In this document: positions 26,424 to 35,442 of the stretch, piece after piece | Numbering within the stretch: position 1 is the stretch's first letter | How the letters are laid out: the number at the start of each line of letters is the position of its first letter | Assembly (NCBI GenBank): GCA_964473525.1 | Contig: CAYYPK010000019.1 | Span: 1 to 64,000 of the forward strand | DNA: 64,000 nucleotides | Direction of reading: 5' to 3' | Origin: GCA-2687025 sp964473525 | GTDB lineage: Bacteria > Poribacteria > WGA-4E > GCA-2687025 | Notes under the pieces: generated by a model | The model's input: the letters and a program-made list of their open reading frames with translations, nothing else | Databases searched by the model: none | What the model was told of the DNA's origin: nothing | Program-made: the position numbers and the translations under genes

Positions 26424-28190
26424 ATGTCACGACGATTCCTGTGGGCGATGACCGCCTGGGCCGGCGCAGTGTCGATGGCTCACGCCGTCGAGATGACGTG
26501 GTCGCAAACGAACGGCCCGTTCGGTGGGTTCGTTTTCGCCGTGCATGCGTCGTCTGATGCTTCTGGCGACGGCCCCGTCTACGCTGGCACGGGGTCGGGC
26601 GTGCTCTTTCGGTCGGACGACGGCGGGGCGTCGTGGGAGATCGTGAACGCTGCCGTGGCGACCGGCGATCTGCTCGTGCTGGCCAGCTTCGACGACGCGC
26701 TCTACGTCGGCACTGACGGCGACGGCGTCCTGCGGTCCTACGACCAGGGCTACTCCTGGGAGAGCGTGAACGAGGGGCTGACATCTCAGAAGGCGCAGGC
26801 TCTGACCGTCGCTCGCGGGACACTGTACGCTGGCACGCTCGGAGGCGGCGTGTTCCAGTGGGACGCAGGCGCGCGCGCGTGGAGGCCCGCGAGCGACGGA
26901 CTCCCCAGCAGGCTGGTACTCGCGTTGCGCGAACACGGCGATGCGCTCTACGCCGGCACGTGGGGCATGGGCGTCTACCGCTCGCGGGAAGGCTCTGGCG
27001 ACGGCGCGGACGACGCCGTTGCGTGGGCGCCGACAGGTCTGGGACACGGAGAGATCGTGTCGCTGGGTTCCGCGGGCGGATCGCTGCTTGCTGGCTTACA
27101 CACGGGCGGCGTCATGCGCTCCACGGACGATGGCGCGACGTGGGCGCCCGCCGACGTTGGCGGCCGTATCGTGTGGGCGTTCGCCGAGAGAGGCGCCACC
27201 ACCCATGCCGCGTCCGAGGACGGCACGGTGCTGACGTCCGACGACGCGGGAGCCACATGGCAGGCCTCGCCACGCCTGACGCACAGGGCGATCCGAGCCA
27301 TCGCCGCGTCCACCAGCGGCATCCACGCGGGATCGGACGGCAGCGGGGTCTTCCGGCGGGCTCAGCCAGATGAGGAGTGGCAGCAGGCCGGCCTCAGGAA
27401 TTCCATCGTCATGTCGCTCTACGCCGGCAGGGGTCGCGTCTTCGCGGGAAGTGGCTTCAACGGCGTCCTCGTGACGGACGACGCTGGCGACTCGTGGGCG
27501 AGGACCAACGTCGGCCTCACCCGCTTCGAGATATGGGCGATGCTCCGCACGACTGCCGCCCTCTACGCGGGCACCGGCGGCGAGGGCGTCTTCGCGTCCT
27601 ACGACGACGGGGCCACCTGGCAGCCGACGGGCCTCAGAGACCGGAACGTGCGCGCGCTGATGCAACACCACGACGCGCTCTACGCGGCCACCGAGGACGG
27701 GGGCGTGTTCCGGTCGGTCGACAACGGGGCGGTCTGGACGCCTCGAAACCATGGGCTGACGCAACTGCACGTGACCGCGCTCGCAACGGAGGGTGACCGG
27801 GCCTACGCCGGCACGGCAGGAGATGGCGTCTTCGCGACATCGGACGACGGCGCCACGTGGACGCCGCTAGGCGAAGGTCTGGACCACGGTCACACGCTCA
27901 GCCTGCTATCGCACGACGGAGCCGTCCTCGCGGGCACGTCGGGCGGCGCGTATGTCCTCCACGAGGGCCAGACCGAGTGGGTGGCGACAGGGCTGTCCGC
28001 CGTATGGGCGTTGGCGACGCACGACGGTTCGGTCTTCGCGGGCGCCGCGGACGGCGTGTATTCGTGGGGGGCAGCTGAGCAGCGATGGAGACCTGCGGGT
28101 ATGGAGGGCCAGTTCGTCCGTGCGCTGGTCTCGTCGCGCGATGGCGTCTACGCGGGCACGCTAGGTAACGGCGTGTTCTTGGGTCGATAG
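26424..28190 (+). CDS. Secreted Asp-box (BNR-like) beta-propeller protein
   Basis: 588 aa from ATG 26424 with GGAGACAGGA upstream. A Sec signal peptide ends at about SMAHA. The rest is a run of roughly 40-residue blades, each with an Asp box S-x-D-x-G-x-x-W: SDDGGASW, SYDQGYSW, STDDGATW, SDDAGATW, TDDAGDSW, SYDDGATW, SVDNGAVW, SDDGATW, and YAGT-type strands between them. It resembles YCF48/sortilin-type propellers rather than a true sialidase; no catalytic Arg triad or FRIP motif is evident. Probably an extracytoplasmic binding protein. It is a good target for recombination between blades. Confidence 0.8.
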   Translation: MSRRFLWAMTAWAGAVSMAHAVEMTWSQTNGPFGGFVFAVHASSDASGDGPVYAGTGSGVLFRSDDGGASWEIVNAAVATGDLLVLASFDDALYVGTDGDGVLRSYDQGYSWESVNEGLTSQKAQALTVARGTLYAGTLGGGVFQWDAGARAWRPASDGLPSRLVLALREHGDALYAGTWGMGVYRSREGSGDGADDAVAWAPTGLGHGEIVSLGSAGGSLLAGLHTGGVMRSTDDGATWAPADVGGRIVWAFAERGATTHAASEDGTVLTSDDAGATWQASPRLTHRAIRAIAASTSGIHAGSDGSGVFRRAQPDEEWQQAGLRNSIVMSLYAGRGRVFAGSGFNGVLVTDDAGDSWARTNVGLTRFEIWAMLRTTAALYAGTGGEGVFASYDDGATWQPTGLRDRNVRALMQHHDALYAATEDGGVFRSVDNGAVWTPRNHGLTQLHVTALATEGDRAYAGTAGDGVFATSDDGATWTPLGEGLDHGHTLSLLSHDGAVLAGTSGGAYVLHEGQTEWVATGLSAVWALATHDGSVFAGAADGVYSWGAAEQRWRPAGMEGQFVRALVSSRDGVYAGTLGNGVFLGR

Positions 28191-28198
28191 GGCGGTCG

Positions 28199-28228
28199 TT
28201 GCGGCCTTCGTACACGCGGCGCTAGAAT
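28199..28228 (+). promoter_or_regulatory. Candidate promoter of the tail-motif gene at 28272
   Basis: TTGCGG (28199-28204) and TAGAAT (28223-28228) with an 18-base spacer, about 44 bases before the ATG. A TTGCG-like -35 with TAGAAT also occurs before mfd. Confidence 0.35.
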
Positions 28229-28271
28229 CCCAACACTGGCCAAGCTCGGACCGTGTAGGGAGGAACGAGAC

Positions 28272-29006
28272 ATGCGAATTGCTATCGAGCGTCTCCTGCT
28301 CGTCACGCTCTGCGTCCTCGTGACAGCCGCGCACGCTGACGCGTGGACAGACCCGTTCGACGGCGCTGAGCTCCGCGAGGAGTGGTCGTTCCGCGACATC
28401 CCGGACGATACGACCACCGTCGAGATCGTCGATGGGTCGCTATGGATGACCGTTCCAGACGGCAATTTCGGTCACCTCGTTCCCGACCGGCCCATGCTCT
28501 GGCGCGAGTTGCCCGCAGGCATCGGCGACCTTTCGATCAGCGCCGCGTTCAACACGGAGCCGGACGTCCCGCAGGATGCCTGGCACGGCCTGTTCATCCT
28601 GGGCGACGACCCTATGGATTGGGCGGTGCTTGGCTTCGCCGGGGAAGCCAACGGCGGGCAGAAGGGCATCGTCGGGAGCATGTTCGCGGGGCCCGTGTGG
28701 GAGGACAAGGGTCACCCGGCGACAGGCATCGACGTGCCATTCCAACTGAGATTGGAGAAGGTCGACGAACTCTATTCCGCGTTCATCCGCGAGACGGATG
28801 CCGACGCGTGGGCAGCGCTGGGGAACACATGGACCCACGATATGCAGCCGGTCGCAGTCGGCATTGGCTTCATCAACAGCTGGGGTGGAAACACCGTCGC
28901 CCTCATCGTCGACTGGTTCTCGGTGGAGGGCGACGGAATCCAGCCACTCCCGGTGGACGGAGCGGGTAAGTTGGCAACGCGTTGGGCCGACGTCAAACGC
29001 GACTGA
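28272..29006 (+). CDS. Secreted jelly-roll-like protein with the shared C-terminal tail motif
   Basis: 244 aa with AGGAAC upstream of the ATG. Signal peptide to about AAHADA. The mature protein reads like a concanavalin/DUF1349-type jelly roll: DPFDGAELREEWSFRD, LSISAAFNTEPDVPQDAWHG, DWAVLGFAGEANGG, PFQLRLEKVDELYSAFIRE and VALIVDWFSVEG. It ends VDGAGKLATRWADVKRD, the third example in this window of a GKL/M-x-T-x-W-x-x-x-K tail. Function unknown; a secreted or surface-sorted carbohydrate-binding protein is plausible. Confidence 0.75.
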   Translation: MRIAIERLLLVTLCVLVTAAHADAWTDPFDGAELREEWSFRDIPDDTTTVEIVDGSLWMTVPDGNFGHLVPDRPMLWRELPAGIGDLSISAAFNTEPDVPQDAWHGLFILGDDPMDWAVLGFAGEANGGQKGIVGSMFAGPVWEDKGHPATGIDVPFQLRLEKVDELYSAFIRETDADAWAALGNTWTHDMQPVAVGIGFINSWGGNTVALIVDWFSVEGDGIQPLPVDGAGKLATRWADVKRD

Positions 29007-29036
29007 GTCGGGGCAGCGTCGGCCGCGCTTCACACT

Positions 29037-29064
29037 TTGCGTGGTGGGCGATTCGCGCTAGAAT
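29037..29064 (+). promoter_or_regulatory. Candidate promoter immediately upstream of mfd
   Basis: TTGCGT (29037-29042), 16 bases, TAGAAT (29059-29064). The -10 box ends nine bases before the mfd ATG, so transcription would start at or within a few bases of the start codon, giving an essentially leaderless mRNA. No Shine-Dalgarno is visible before the ATG, which fits. Confidence 0.35.
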
Positions 29065-29073
29065 TGCCTTCGC

Positions 29074-32000
29074 ATGGAAGCTCTTACCGGACTGCTGCGC
29101 GAATCCGCCCCGTTCTTAGAGCTCCGCCGCATCCTTCACACGCGCCTTGGGGCCGCCGAGCCCGAGCCAGTCGACGTGACTGGCTTGCACGGCTCCGCCC
29201 AGGCGTGCCTGTTGGCGTCGTTGCGACAGGCCCTCCCGGAGGAAACGGCGGTTCTTTGCGTGCTCCCATCCCAGACGGAGGCGCGTAAGCTCCATCACGA
29301 CCTCGCCACGTTCGGGTTGGCGTCCGCTGGCTTCTACCCGCTCCTGCCCGACATCCTCGGCGAAGGCGCCACGGACACTCGCAAGATCCTCCGCGCCGAA
29401 CGCATCGAGGCAGCGGACATCCTGCATCGGGGTGGCACGGTGGTCACGTCGATTCACGCCCTGGCGCAGAAGGTTCCGCCAGGGAGCGCGGTGCGCGAGA
29501 ACACGATACGGCTAAGCGTCGGGGAGACGCACGATTTCACGCAGACAGTTGGCGTCCTGAACCGCGTCGGGTACCGACGCGTGGACACCGTCGAGCTCAA
29601 GGGCGAGTTCGCCGTGCGCGGCGGGATCATGGACGTGTTCCCTCTGACTCACGAGCGCCCCGTGCGGTTCGAGTTCTTCGGCGACGAAATCGAGTCCATA
29701 CGCCGATTCGACGAGACGACCCAGCGATCTACGGTCGATCTGCCCACGGTCACGCTGCTGCCGCCGCGCGAGTTCGTCCTGACGGAAGACGCCCGGACGA
29801 ACTGGCTTGTGCATACGAACGAACAGTACGCGGCGAACCCCTCCCACAAGCTTCGCGCGAACATGGAGTCTCTCACGGAGGAGCTGTTCGAGACGGGATC
29901 TCTGAGCGATGTCGAGGAGTACTACCCGCTCCTCTTCCCGGATGGCGAGCCGCTCGCAGCGTCCATCCCCGGCGGCACGCTCATATACGCCAACGAGCCG
30001 CGCTGGATGGAGCGCGAGCTGACGCGGTTCGCCGACAAGCTCGCCCAAATGGCGGAGGACGCGCGGGAAGAAGGCCGTCTTGCCGTAGCGCCGGAAGCCG
30101 CCTTCGCCGACCACGAGACGACGCTATCGCTCATCGGCCGTTTGCCCATGGTCCGCACCGAGATGTCATCTGCTGGCGACGTGGACGGCATCGCGTTCGG
30201 CTCCGGCCCTATCGTCGAGGAGAAAGGCAACCTCCAGCGGTTCCTGGCAGGCGTCGAGAAGTGGACAGAGGAGGACTACACTGTCACCGTTGTTTCCGAG
30301 TCGTCGTCCGCCAGCGACCAAATGCGCGAGGTGCTGCGCGATCACGAGTTGATGACGCCGAATGTCCATCTGCACACCGGGTGGCTGTCCGAGGGCTTTG
30401 CGTTCGAGGCATTGCGCCAGGTCGTCATACCGCAGGACGCGGTCTTCGGCACGCAACACCGCTCGCCGCAGCGGCAGTCGAAGATGCGCGATGGGCGGCC
30501 GCTGCTCAGCCTCGTCGATTTGCAGGAGGGCGACTACGTCGTCCACGTGACGCACGGCATCGGCAAGTACGCGGGCATCAAGAGGCTGGAGACGGCCGGC
30601 GAGCAGCATGACTTTCTGACGATCCAGTACGCGGGCGCCGACACGCTCCACATACCCACGTACAACATCAACCTCATCGAGAAGTACATCGGGCCGCGCG
30701 GCGAAAAGGGCGTAGCCTTGGACCGGCTTGGCGGCGTCTCGTGGGGGAAGGTGAAGTCACGGGTCAAGAAGTCCGTCGAGGATCTCGCGGAGGAACTCAT
30801 CAAGCTGTACGCGGAGCGCGACGGCGCCCCGGGGCGCGCCTTCTCGGCCGACACGACGTGGCAAAAGGAATTCGAAGCCGCGTTCCCGTTCGACGAGACG
30901 CCCGACCAGTTGACGGCGATAGAAGAGATCAAGGAGGATCTCGAACGGCCTCGGCCGATGGACCGTCTTGTCTGTGGAGACGTTGGCTACGGAAAGACAG
31001 AGGTGGCGCTACGCGCGGTCTTCAAGGTCGTCATGGACGGCGCCCAGGTCGCCATCCTCGTCCCGACAACCGTGCTGGCGCAGCAACACTTCTACACGCT
31101 TCGTGAGCGATTCCGCGAGTTCCCCGTACAGACGCGGATGTTGAGTCGTCTGACGAAGCCAGAGGACTCGAAGCAGGCGATCGAGGGTCTGGAGAAGGGG
31201 ACCGTCGACGTCGTCGTCGGCACGCACCGACTGCTGTCCAAGGGGCTGAAGTTCCGCAACCTCGGACTGCTCGTGATCGACGAGGAGCACCGGTTCGGCG
31301 TCAAGCAGAAGGAACGCCTGCGCCAGATCAAAAAGCAGGTGGACACCGTCACGCTCACCGCAACGCCCATACCCCGCACGCTGCACATGGCCATGACTGG
31401 GGTGCGCGACCTGACGGTCATCACCACGCCGCCGGAGAACCGGCTGCCGATCGACACGCAGGTCATGGCGTACAGTCCCGACATGGTCCGCGAGGCGACG
31501 CAGCGCGAGATGAGCCGCGGCGGGCAGGTGTTCTTCGTCCACAACCGCGTGCAAGGCATCGAGAGCATCGCGCAGAACATACAGACGATCGTTCCGCAGG
31601 CGCGTGTCGCCGTAGCCCACGGGCAGATGGGCGAACGCGACCTCGAAGACGTCATGCTGCGTTTCATCCGGCACGAATACGACGTGCTCGTCTGCACGAC
31701 GATCATTGAGTCCGGCCTCGACATTCCCAACGTGAACACGATCCTCATCAACCGCGCTGACGCTCTGGGGCTGGCACAGTTGTACCAGTTGCGAGGCCGT
31801 GTGGGGCGGTCGGATCGACGCGCCTACGGGTACCTGTTCTATCCCGAAGACCGCGTGATGACCGAGGAATCGCAGAAGCGGCTGCGCGTCATCGAGGAAT
31901 TCACGGAGCTCGGCTCGGGCTTCAAGATCGCGCTCCACGACATGGAGATACGCGGCGCGGGCAACCTGCTTGGCCCTGAGCAGCACGGGCACATCGCCGC

Positions 32001-32550
32001 CGTGGGCTACGACCTCTACTGCAAGCTGTTGGAGGCGGCCATCGCTGAGCGGAAGGGCGAGCCAGTCCTCGAGGACATCGACACCAAGATCACGCTGCCG
32101 GTGTCCGCGTTCCTCCCCGACGACTACGTTGCCGACGGCTCCACGAAGATGGCTCTCTATAAGAAGATGGCGGCGATGGACGGCCCGGCTGGACGCGAGG
32201 AACTGGAAGCGGAGATGCGAGACCGGTATGGCGCCTTGCCAGAACCTGCTCGGGCGCTGCTGGACATCTCCCTCGTCAAGTCGCGCGCCGCGCGCATGGG
32301 CATCACGGCAATCACGGTCAACAAGGACCGATTGCGGGTAGACTTCGATGAGCAGAGAACGGACGTGGACCCGGAGCGCATCCTCGAACTCATGCAGCGA
32401 CGCCCAACCGTGACGATGGCGCCGCCCGCGAGCTTGATATGCCCGACGGGCGCCCTATCGACTCAGGACGTGTTCGCCGTCACGTTCGACATCCTCGACG
32501 CGCTGGCGCCGGGGAACGCCGGGGACATCGAGACAAGCGATGCCGCATGA
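29074..32550 (+). CDS. mfd: Transcription-repair coupling factor Mfd
   Basis: 1158 aa, full length. Residues about 1-330 form the UvrB-homology region (VLCVLPSQTEARKLHHDLATF). Residues about 476-540 are the CarD-like RNA-polymerase interaction domain (LQEGDYVVHVTHGIGKYAGI). The helicase part has Walker A CGDVGYGKTEVALRA (about residue 633), DEEH in LVIDEEHRFGVKQKE, TLTATPIPRTLHMAM, and the translocation motif region around LRGRVGRSDRRAYGYLF. A C-terminal TRCF domain follows. It removes stalled RNA polymerase and recruits UvrA. The downstream genes are parvulin-type chaperones, an arrangement also seen in other Gram-negative lineages. Confidence 0.97.
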   Translation: MEALTGLLRESAPFLELRRILHTRLGAAEPEPVDVTGLHGSAQACLLASLRQALPEETAVLCVLPSQTEARKLHHDLATFGLASAGFYPLLPDILGEGATDTRKILRAERIEAADILHRGGTVVTSIHALAQKVPPGSAVRENTIRLSVGETHDFTQTVGVLNRVGYRRVDTVELKGEFAVRGGIMDVFPLTHERPVRFEFFGDEIESIRRFDETTQRSTVDLPTVTLLPPREFVLTEDARTNWLVHTNEQYAANPSHKLRANMESLTEELFETGSLSDVEEYYPLLFPDGEPLAASIPGGTLIYANEPRWMERELTRFADKLAQMAEDAREEGRLAVAPEAAFADHETTLSLIGRLPMVRTEMSSAGDVDGIAFGSGPIVEEKGNLQRFLAGVEKWTEEDYTVTVVSESSSASDQMREVLRDHELMTPNVHLHTGWLSEGFAFEALRQVVIPQDAVFGTQHRSPQRQSKMRDGRPLLSLVDLQEGDYVVHVTHGIGKYAGIKRLETAGEQHDFLTIQYAGADTLHIPTYNINLIEKYIGPRGEKGVALDRLGGVSWGKVKSRVKKSVEDLAEELIKLYAERDGAPGRAFSADTTWQKEFEAAFPFDETPDQLTAIEEIKEDLERPRPMDRLVCGDVGYGKTEVALRAVFKVVMDGAQVAILVPTTVLAQQHFYTLRERFREFPVQTRMLSRLTKPEDSKQAIEGLEKGTVDVVVGTHRLLSKGLKFRNLGLLVIDEEHRFGVKQKERLRQIKKQVDTVTLTATPIPRTLHMAMTGVRDLTVITTPPENRLPIDTQVMAYSPDMVREATQREMSRGGQVFFVHNRVQGIESIAQNIQTIVPQARVAVAHGQMGERDLEDVMLRFIRHEYDVLVCTTIIESGLDIPNVNTILINRADALGLAQLYQLRGRVGRSDRRAYGYLFYPEDRVMTEESQKRLRVIEEFTELGSGFKIALHDMEIRGAGNLLGPEQHGHIAAVGYDLYCKLLEAAIAERKGEPVLEDIDTKITLPVSAFLPDDYVADGSTKMALYKKMAAMDGPAGREELEAEMRDRYGALPEPARALLDISLVKSRAARMGITAITVNKDRLRVDFDEQRTDVDPERILELMQRRPTVTMAPPASLICPTGALSTQDVFAVTFDILDALAPGNAGDIETSDAA

Positions 32551-32651
32551 CGGTACGCGACGGCTGGAGCGGATGGCGACGAATGACCGTAGATCAAGCG
32601 CGACGCGGGGTAGTCAGCTGGCGTGATTCGCCACAGGAGGAAGTTGCCGAA

Positions 32652-34704
32652 ATGAGAGCGATCAGACGGGCATTCTGCTTGCCCATGCTATTCGTGGCGC
32701 TGGGGATGATAGGACTGGCGTGCGGCTCGAGCGTCGCCTCCGTCGAAGAGACCGGCGCGGCCGCCGCAGCCATGGGCGGAAGCGACACGGTACTGGCGGA
32801 GTTCGAATGGGACGGAGTGAAGCACGAGATCACTCTGTCGCAGATGGAAGACGAAATCGCGGAGCTTCCTGACTACAGGCGAGACGACTACGACGGCCGC
32901 GCGGGTCGGGAGGAGTACCTCCAGCTCATGGCGGAAAGCCGCTTGGGCCTGGAGCGCGCCCGCGACCTTGGGCTCGACGCGGACTCCGAGATCCTCGAGA
33001 AGGTCGAGACGTACCGGCGCGAGATGATGCTCGACGCCGTCGAGGAGATTGAGGTCGACGCCAAGGTGAACGTCACCGACGCGGATATCGCCGCGCATTA
33101 CGACGCCAACATGGAAGACTACCTCGTTCCCGAGCAGGTGCGTCTTATCGCCGTCACGGTGCAGGAACCAGAGACAGCAGCGGCGCTGCTCGCCGAGATC
33201 CAGGCAGGCGAACGCACGCTGGACGAAATGGCGGTCGCGATGACCGCCGACGGGTCGAACAAAGGGCCGGGCGGCAACAACGACGGCAACACAGGGCTCT
33301 TCAGCCGCGACACATGGACCGAGGTCGAGACGTTCGTCGATAGGGCTTTCGAGATAGAGGTCGGTGAGATGACCGACGAAGTGCTCGAAATGGACCGCAT
33401 GGGCGAGCTCTACTACATGATCTTCCGCAAGGAAGAGCACAACGATCCGCGGCAGCAGACGCTGGAAGAGGTCGAGAGCCGCGTTCGCAAGACGGTCGAG
33501 AAGGACACCGAGGCGGCACGTCAAGAGACGTGGGCGAGCCAGTTGCGTGAGTCGGCCGAGCTCGTCATCAACGAGGATGCCGTACCGGTGTTGGCCCCAG
33601 AGGCCACCGACGAGCCAGAAGAGGGCGACGAGCCCGTGGCGACCGAGGAAACCCCAGAACCCGACGCCGCGCTCGCCCTGGCGGCCTACATGTGGGACGG
33701 CGCGAGCCATACGTACACCTACGGTGAGTTGAAGGCGCACTTCGACGGCCTCGCGGTCTACCGTCAGAGCCGGTTCAAGGGCAAGGACGGCGCCATCTCC
33801 TTGTTAGACGAGCAGATCCTCGAAGACCTGAAGGTGCTGGAAGCCAAGCAGTTCGGCTTCGGCCACTCCGAGGAGGATCTCGCCAAGCTGGACGACTACC
33901 GCGATCAGCTCATGGTCGAGGCACTCGTCGAGCAAGAGGTGGACGGCAAGATTGAGGTGACCGAAGAGGATCTCCAAGCCTACTACGACGAGCATCTCGA
34001 CGAGTACATCGAGGACGAGAAGACGCAGCTCACGTGCGCCACCTTCACCGACGGCGAAGAGGCGCAGGCGATGCTCGACGAGGTAGTAGCCGGCCGCGAC
34101 ATGGCCGAGCTGGCCATGACCCTTTCGGAGATGGGCGCCAACCAGGGCCCCGGCGGGAACAACAACGGCGACACGGGCCTGTTCAGTCGGAACACCTACC
34201 GTCAGGCGCCGAACTTCGTCGAGCAGGCGTTCTCGATACCTGTCGGCGAGATCACTCCCGCGCCCATCGAGGTGAACCTTGATGACGCCACGTACTTCAT
34301 GATCTTCCGCGTCGAGGACCGTCGGCCCGAGCGCCAGAAGGATCTGGACGAAGAGGACGTGCTGCGCAAAGTGAAGCGCGCCGCGGAGCGCATCAGCAAG
34401 CGCGAGCGCTTCGAGGAGTGGCTCGAGGGCCTCGTGACGGCGAGTAAACTGCAAGTCCACACCGACCGTTTGCCCGAGTATCCCGAGGACGCGGAAGGGG
34501 ATACCGACGCTGACGACGNNNNNNNNNNNNNNNNNNNNNNNNNNNNNNNNNNNNNNNNNNNNNNNNNNNNNNNNNNNNNNNNNNNNNNNNNNNNNNNNNN
34601 NNNNNNNNNNNNNNNNNNACGGCGATGGCGAAGGCCACGACGACGACGGCGATGGCGAAGGCCACGACGACGACGGCGATGGCGAAGGCCACGACGACGA
34701 ATAG
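32652..34704 (+). CDS. Lipoprotein with two tandem SurA/PpiC-type units and an acidic-His tail (interrupted by gap)
   Basis: About 680 codons including an N gap of unknown true length. ATG at 32652 with AGGAGGA ten bases upstream. Lipobox GLACGSS near residue 23. Two repeated halves follow, each with a SurA-N-like helical region and a parvulin-like region: the pairs GPGGNNDGNTGLFSRDTW and GPGGNNNGDTGLFSRNTY, and YYMIFRKEE and YFMIFRVED, show the duplication. A PEE/PE-rich linker lies between. After the gap the frame that fits is GDGEGHDDD repeated, ending at TAG 34702-34704; the gap must be a multiple of three for that. Likely a periplasmic, membrane-anchored foldase or chaperone for outer-membrane proteins. 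Confidence 0.75.
34519..34618. other. Assembly gap (100 N)
   Basis: Exactly 100 N, the conventional placeholder for a gap of unknown size. It lies inside the repetitive acidic tail of the double-parvulin lipoprotein, so the tandem repeat itself probably broke the assembly. An open frame that runs through it into the next gene is an artefact of the arbitrary length. Confidence 0.95.
34619..34701 (+). repeat. 27-bp tandem repeat encoding GDGEGHDDD
   Basis: Three copies of a 27-base unit are visible after the gap, translating as GDGEGHDDD, GDGEGHDDD, GDGEGHDDE. The sequence before the gap (GDTDADD) is a diverged start of the same composition. The true copy number is unknown. Asp/Glu/His-rich tails can bind divalent metals. 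Confidence 0.85.
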
Positions 34705-34739
34705 GCGGAATGGCGCCCGTTAGCCTGGAGGAAGATCCG

Positions 34740-35423
34740 ATGTCGCTCGTCGCGATTCCACGCGTTCGATTGCGCGCCGTCACGGCGTTCTGCGCCGCGC
34801 TGCTCGCCTGCGGCATCGGTCTACCTTCGTCGGCTCGCGTGGTCGACCGGATCGTGGCGGTCGTCAACGACGAGGTGCTCACTCAGGGCGACCTGACGCG
34901 TCTGGTGGACGAGCACATCCGCGCTCTCCGCACGTACGAACGACGCACGCCCGAGGACGCGCGCGCCATCGCTGAGTCGAGGATGTCCGAGCTCCTGCAG
35001 CAGCTCATCGCCTCCGCGGTGCTCGATCAGGAAGCGAAGCGGCAGGAGTCCGTGGACCCGAGTCTACAGATCACGCAAGTCATGCTCGACGACCGAATTC
35101 TGGCCTTCAGGAGGCAGAACAGCCTTATGAAGGACGCCGACTTCGAGGCGGTGTTGCGTGACCAGGGGTACACGCACGCCACCTTCCGCCGTGAGATGCT
35201 TCGCAACGCGCGGGTAGCCGATCTGGTGCAGCGCGAGCTACTGCCCAAGCTGAGCGTAACGGACGATGAGGTGGTCGCGTACCTGGCGGAGAATGCCGAC
35301 CGCTTCGCTGACAAGGACGAGGCGAGGAACAAGCTCCGTGAGGAACGGTTCCTCGAGGAACAGGACAAGTACATCGCAGACCTACGCGCGAAGTCGTTCG
35401 TCAAGATCCTCGCCGAATTCTAA
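34740..35423 (+). CDS. SurA N-terminal-domain periplasmic chaperone without an evident rotamase domain
   Basis: 227 aa. ATG at 34740 has GGAGGA about seven bases upstream; another in-frame ATG at 34710 lacks one. Signal peptide to about SSARV. Then the SurA N-terminal signature VVDRIVAVVNDEVLTQGDL, RMSELLQQLIASAVLDQEAKR, and YTHATFRREMLRNARVADLVQRE. SurA would continue with one or two parvulin domains, but this protein goes from VTDDEVVAYLAENADRFADKDE straight to a C-terminal helix, so it is the peptide-binding part only. The parvulin-type units are in the genes on either side. It likely escorts outer-membrane proteins, including the LptD-like product next door. Confidence 0.8.
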   Translation: MSLVAIPRVRLRAVTAFCAALLACGIGLPSSARVVDRIVAVVNDEVLTQGDLTRLVDEHIRALRTYERRTPEDARAIAESRMSELLQQLIASAVLDQEAKRQESVDPSLQITQVMLDDRILAFRRQNSLMKDADFEAVLRDQGYTHATFRREMLRNARVADLVQRELLPKLSVTDDEVVAYLAENADRFADKDEARNKLREERFLEEQDKYIADLRAKSFVKILAEF

Positions 35424-35442
35424 CCTCCCTTAGCCGCCTGCC

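Noticed and set aside
26424..28190. True sialidase
   Set aside because: Asp boxes are present, but the catalytic Arg triad and FRIP motif are not seen; better called a YCF48-like propeller.
34619..34701. CRISPR-like array
   Set aside because: Units are contiguous 27-base tandem repeats without spacers and encode protein.
32439..35423. One long frame joining the double-parvulin lipoprotein to the SurA-like protein through the gap
   Set aside because: The 100-N length is arbitrary; the in-frame GDGEGHDDD repeat with its own stop at 34702-34704, and a new ribosome site and signal peptide at 34740, show two genes.
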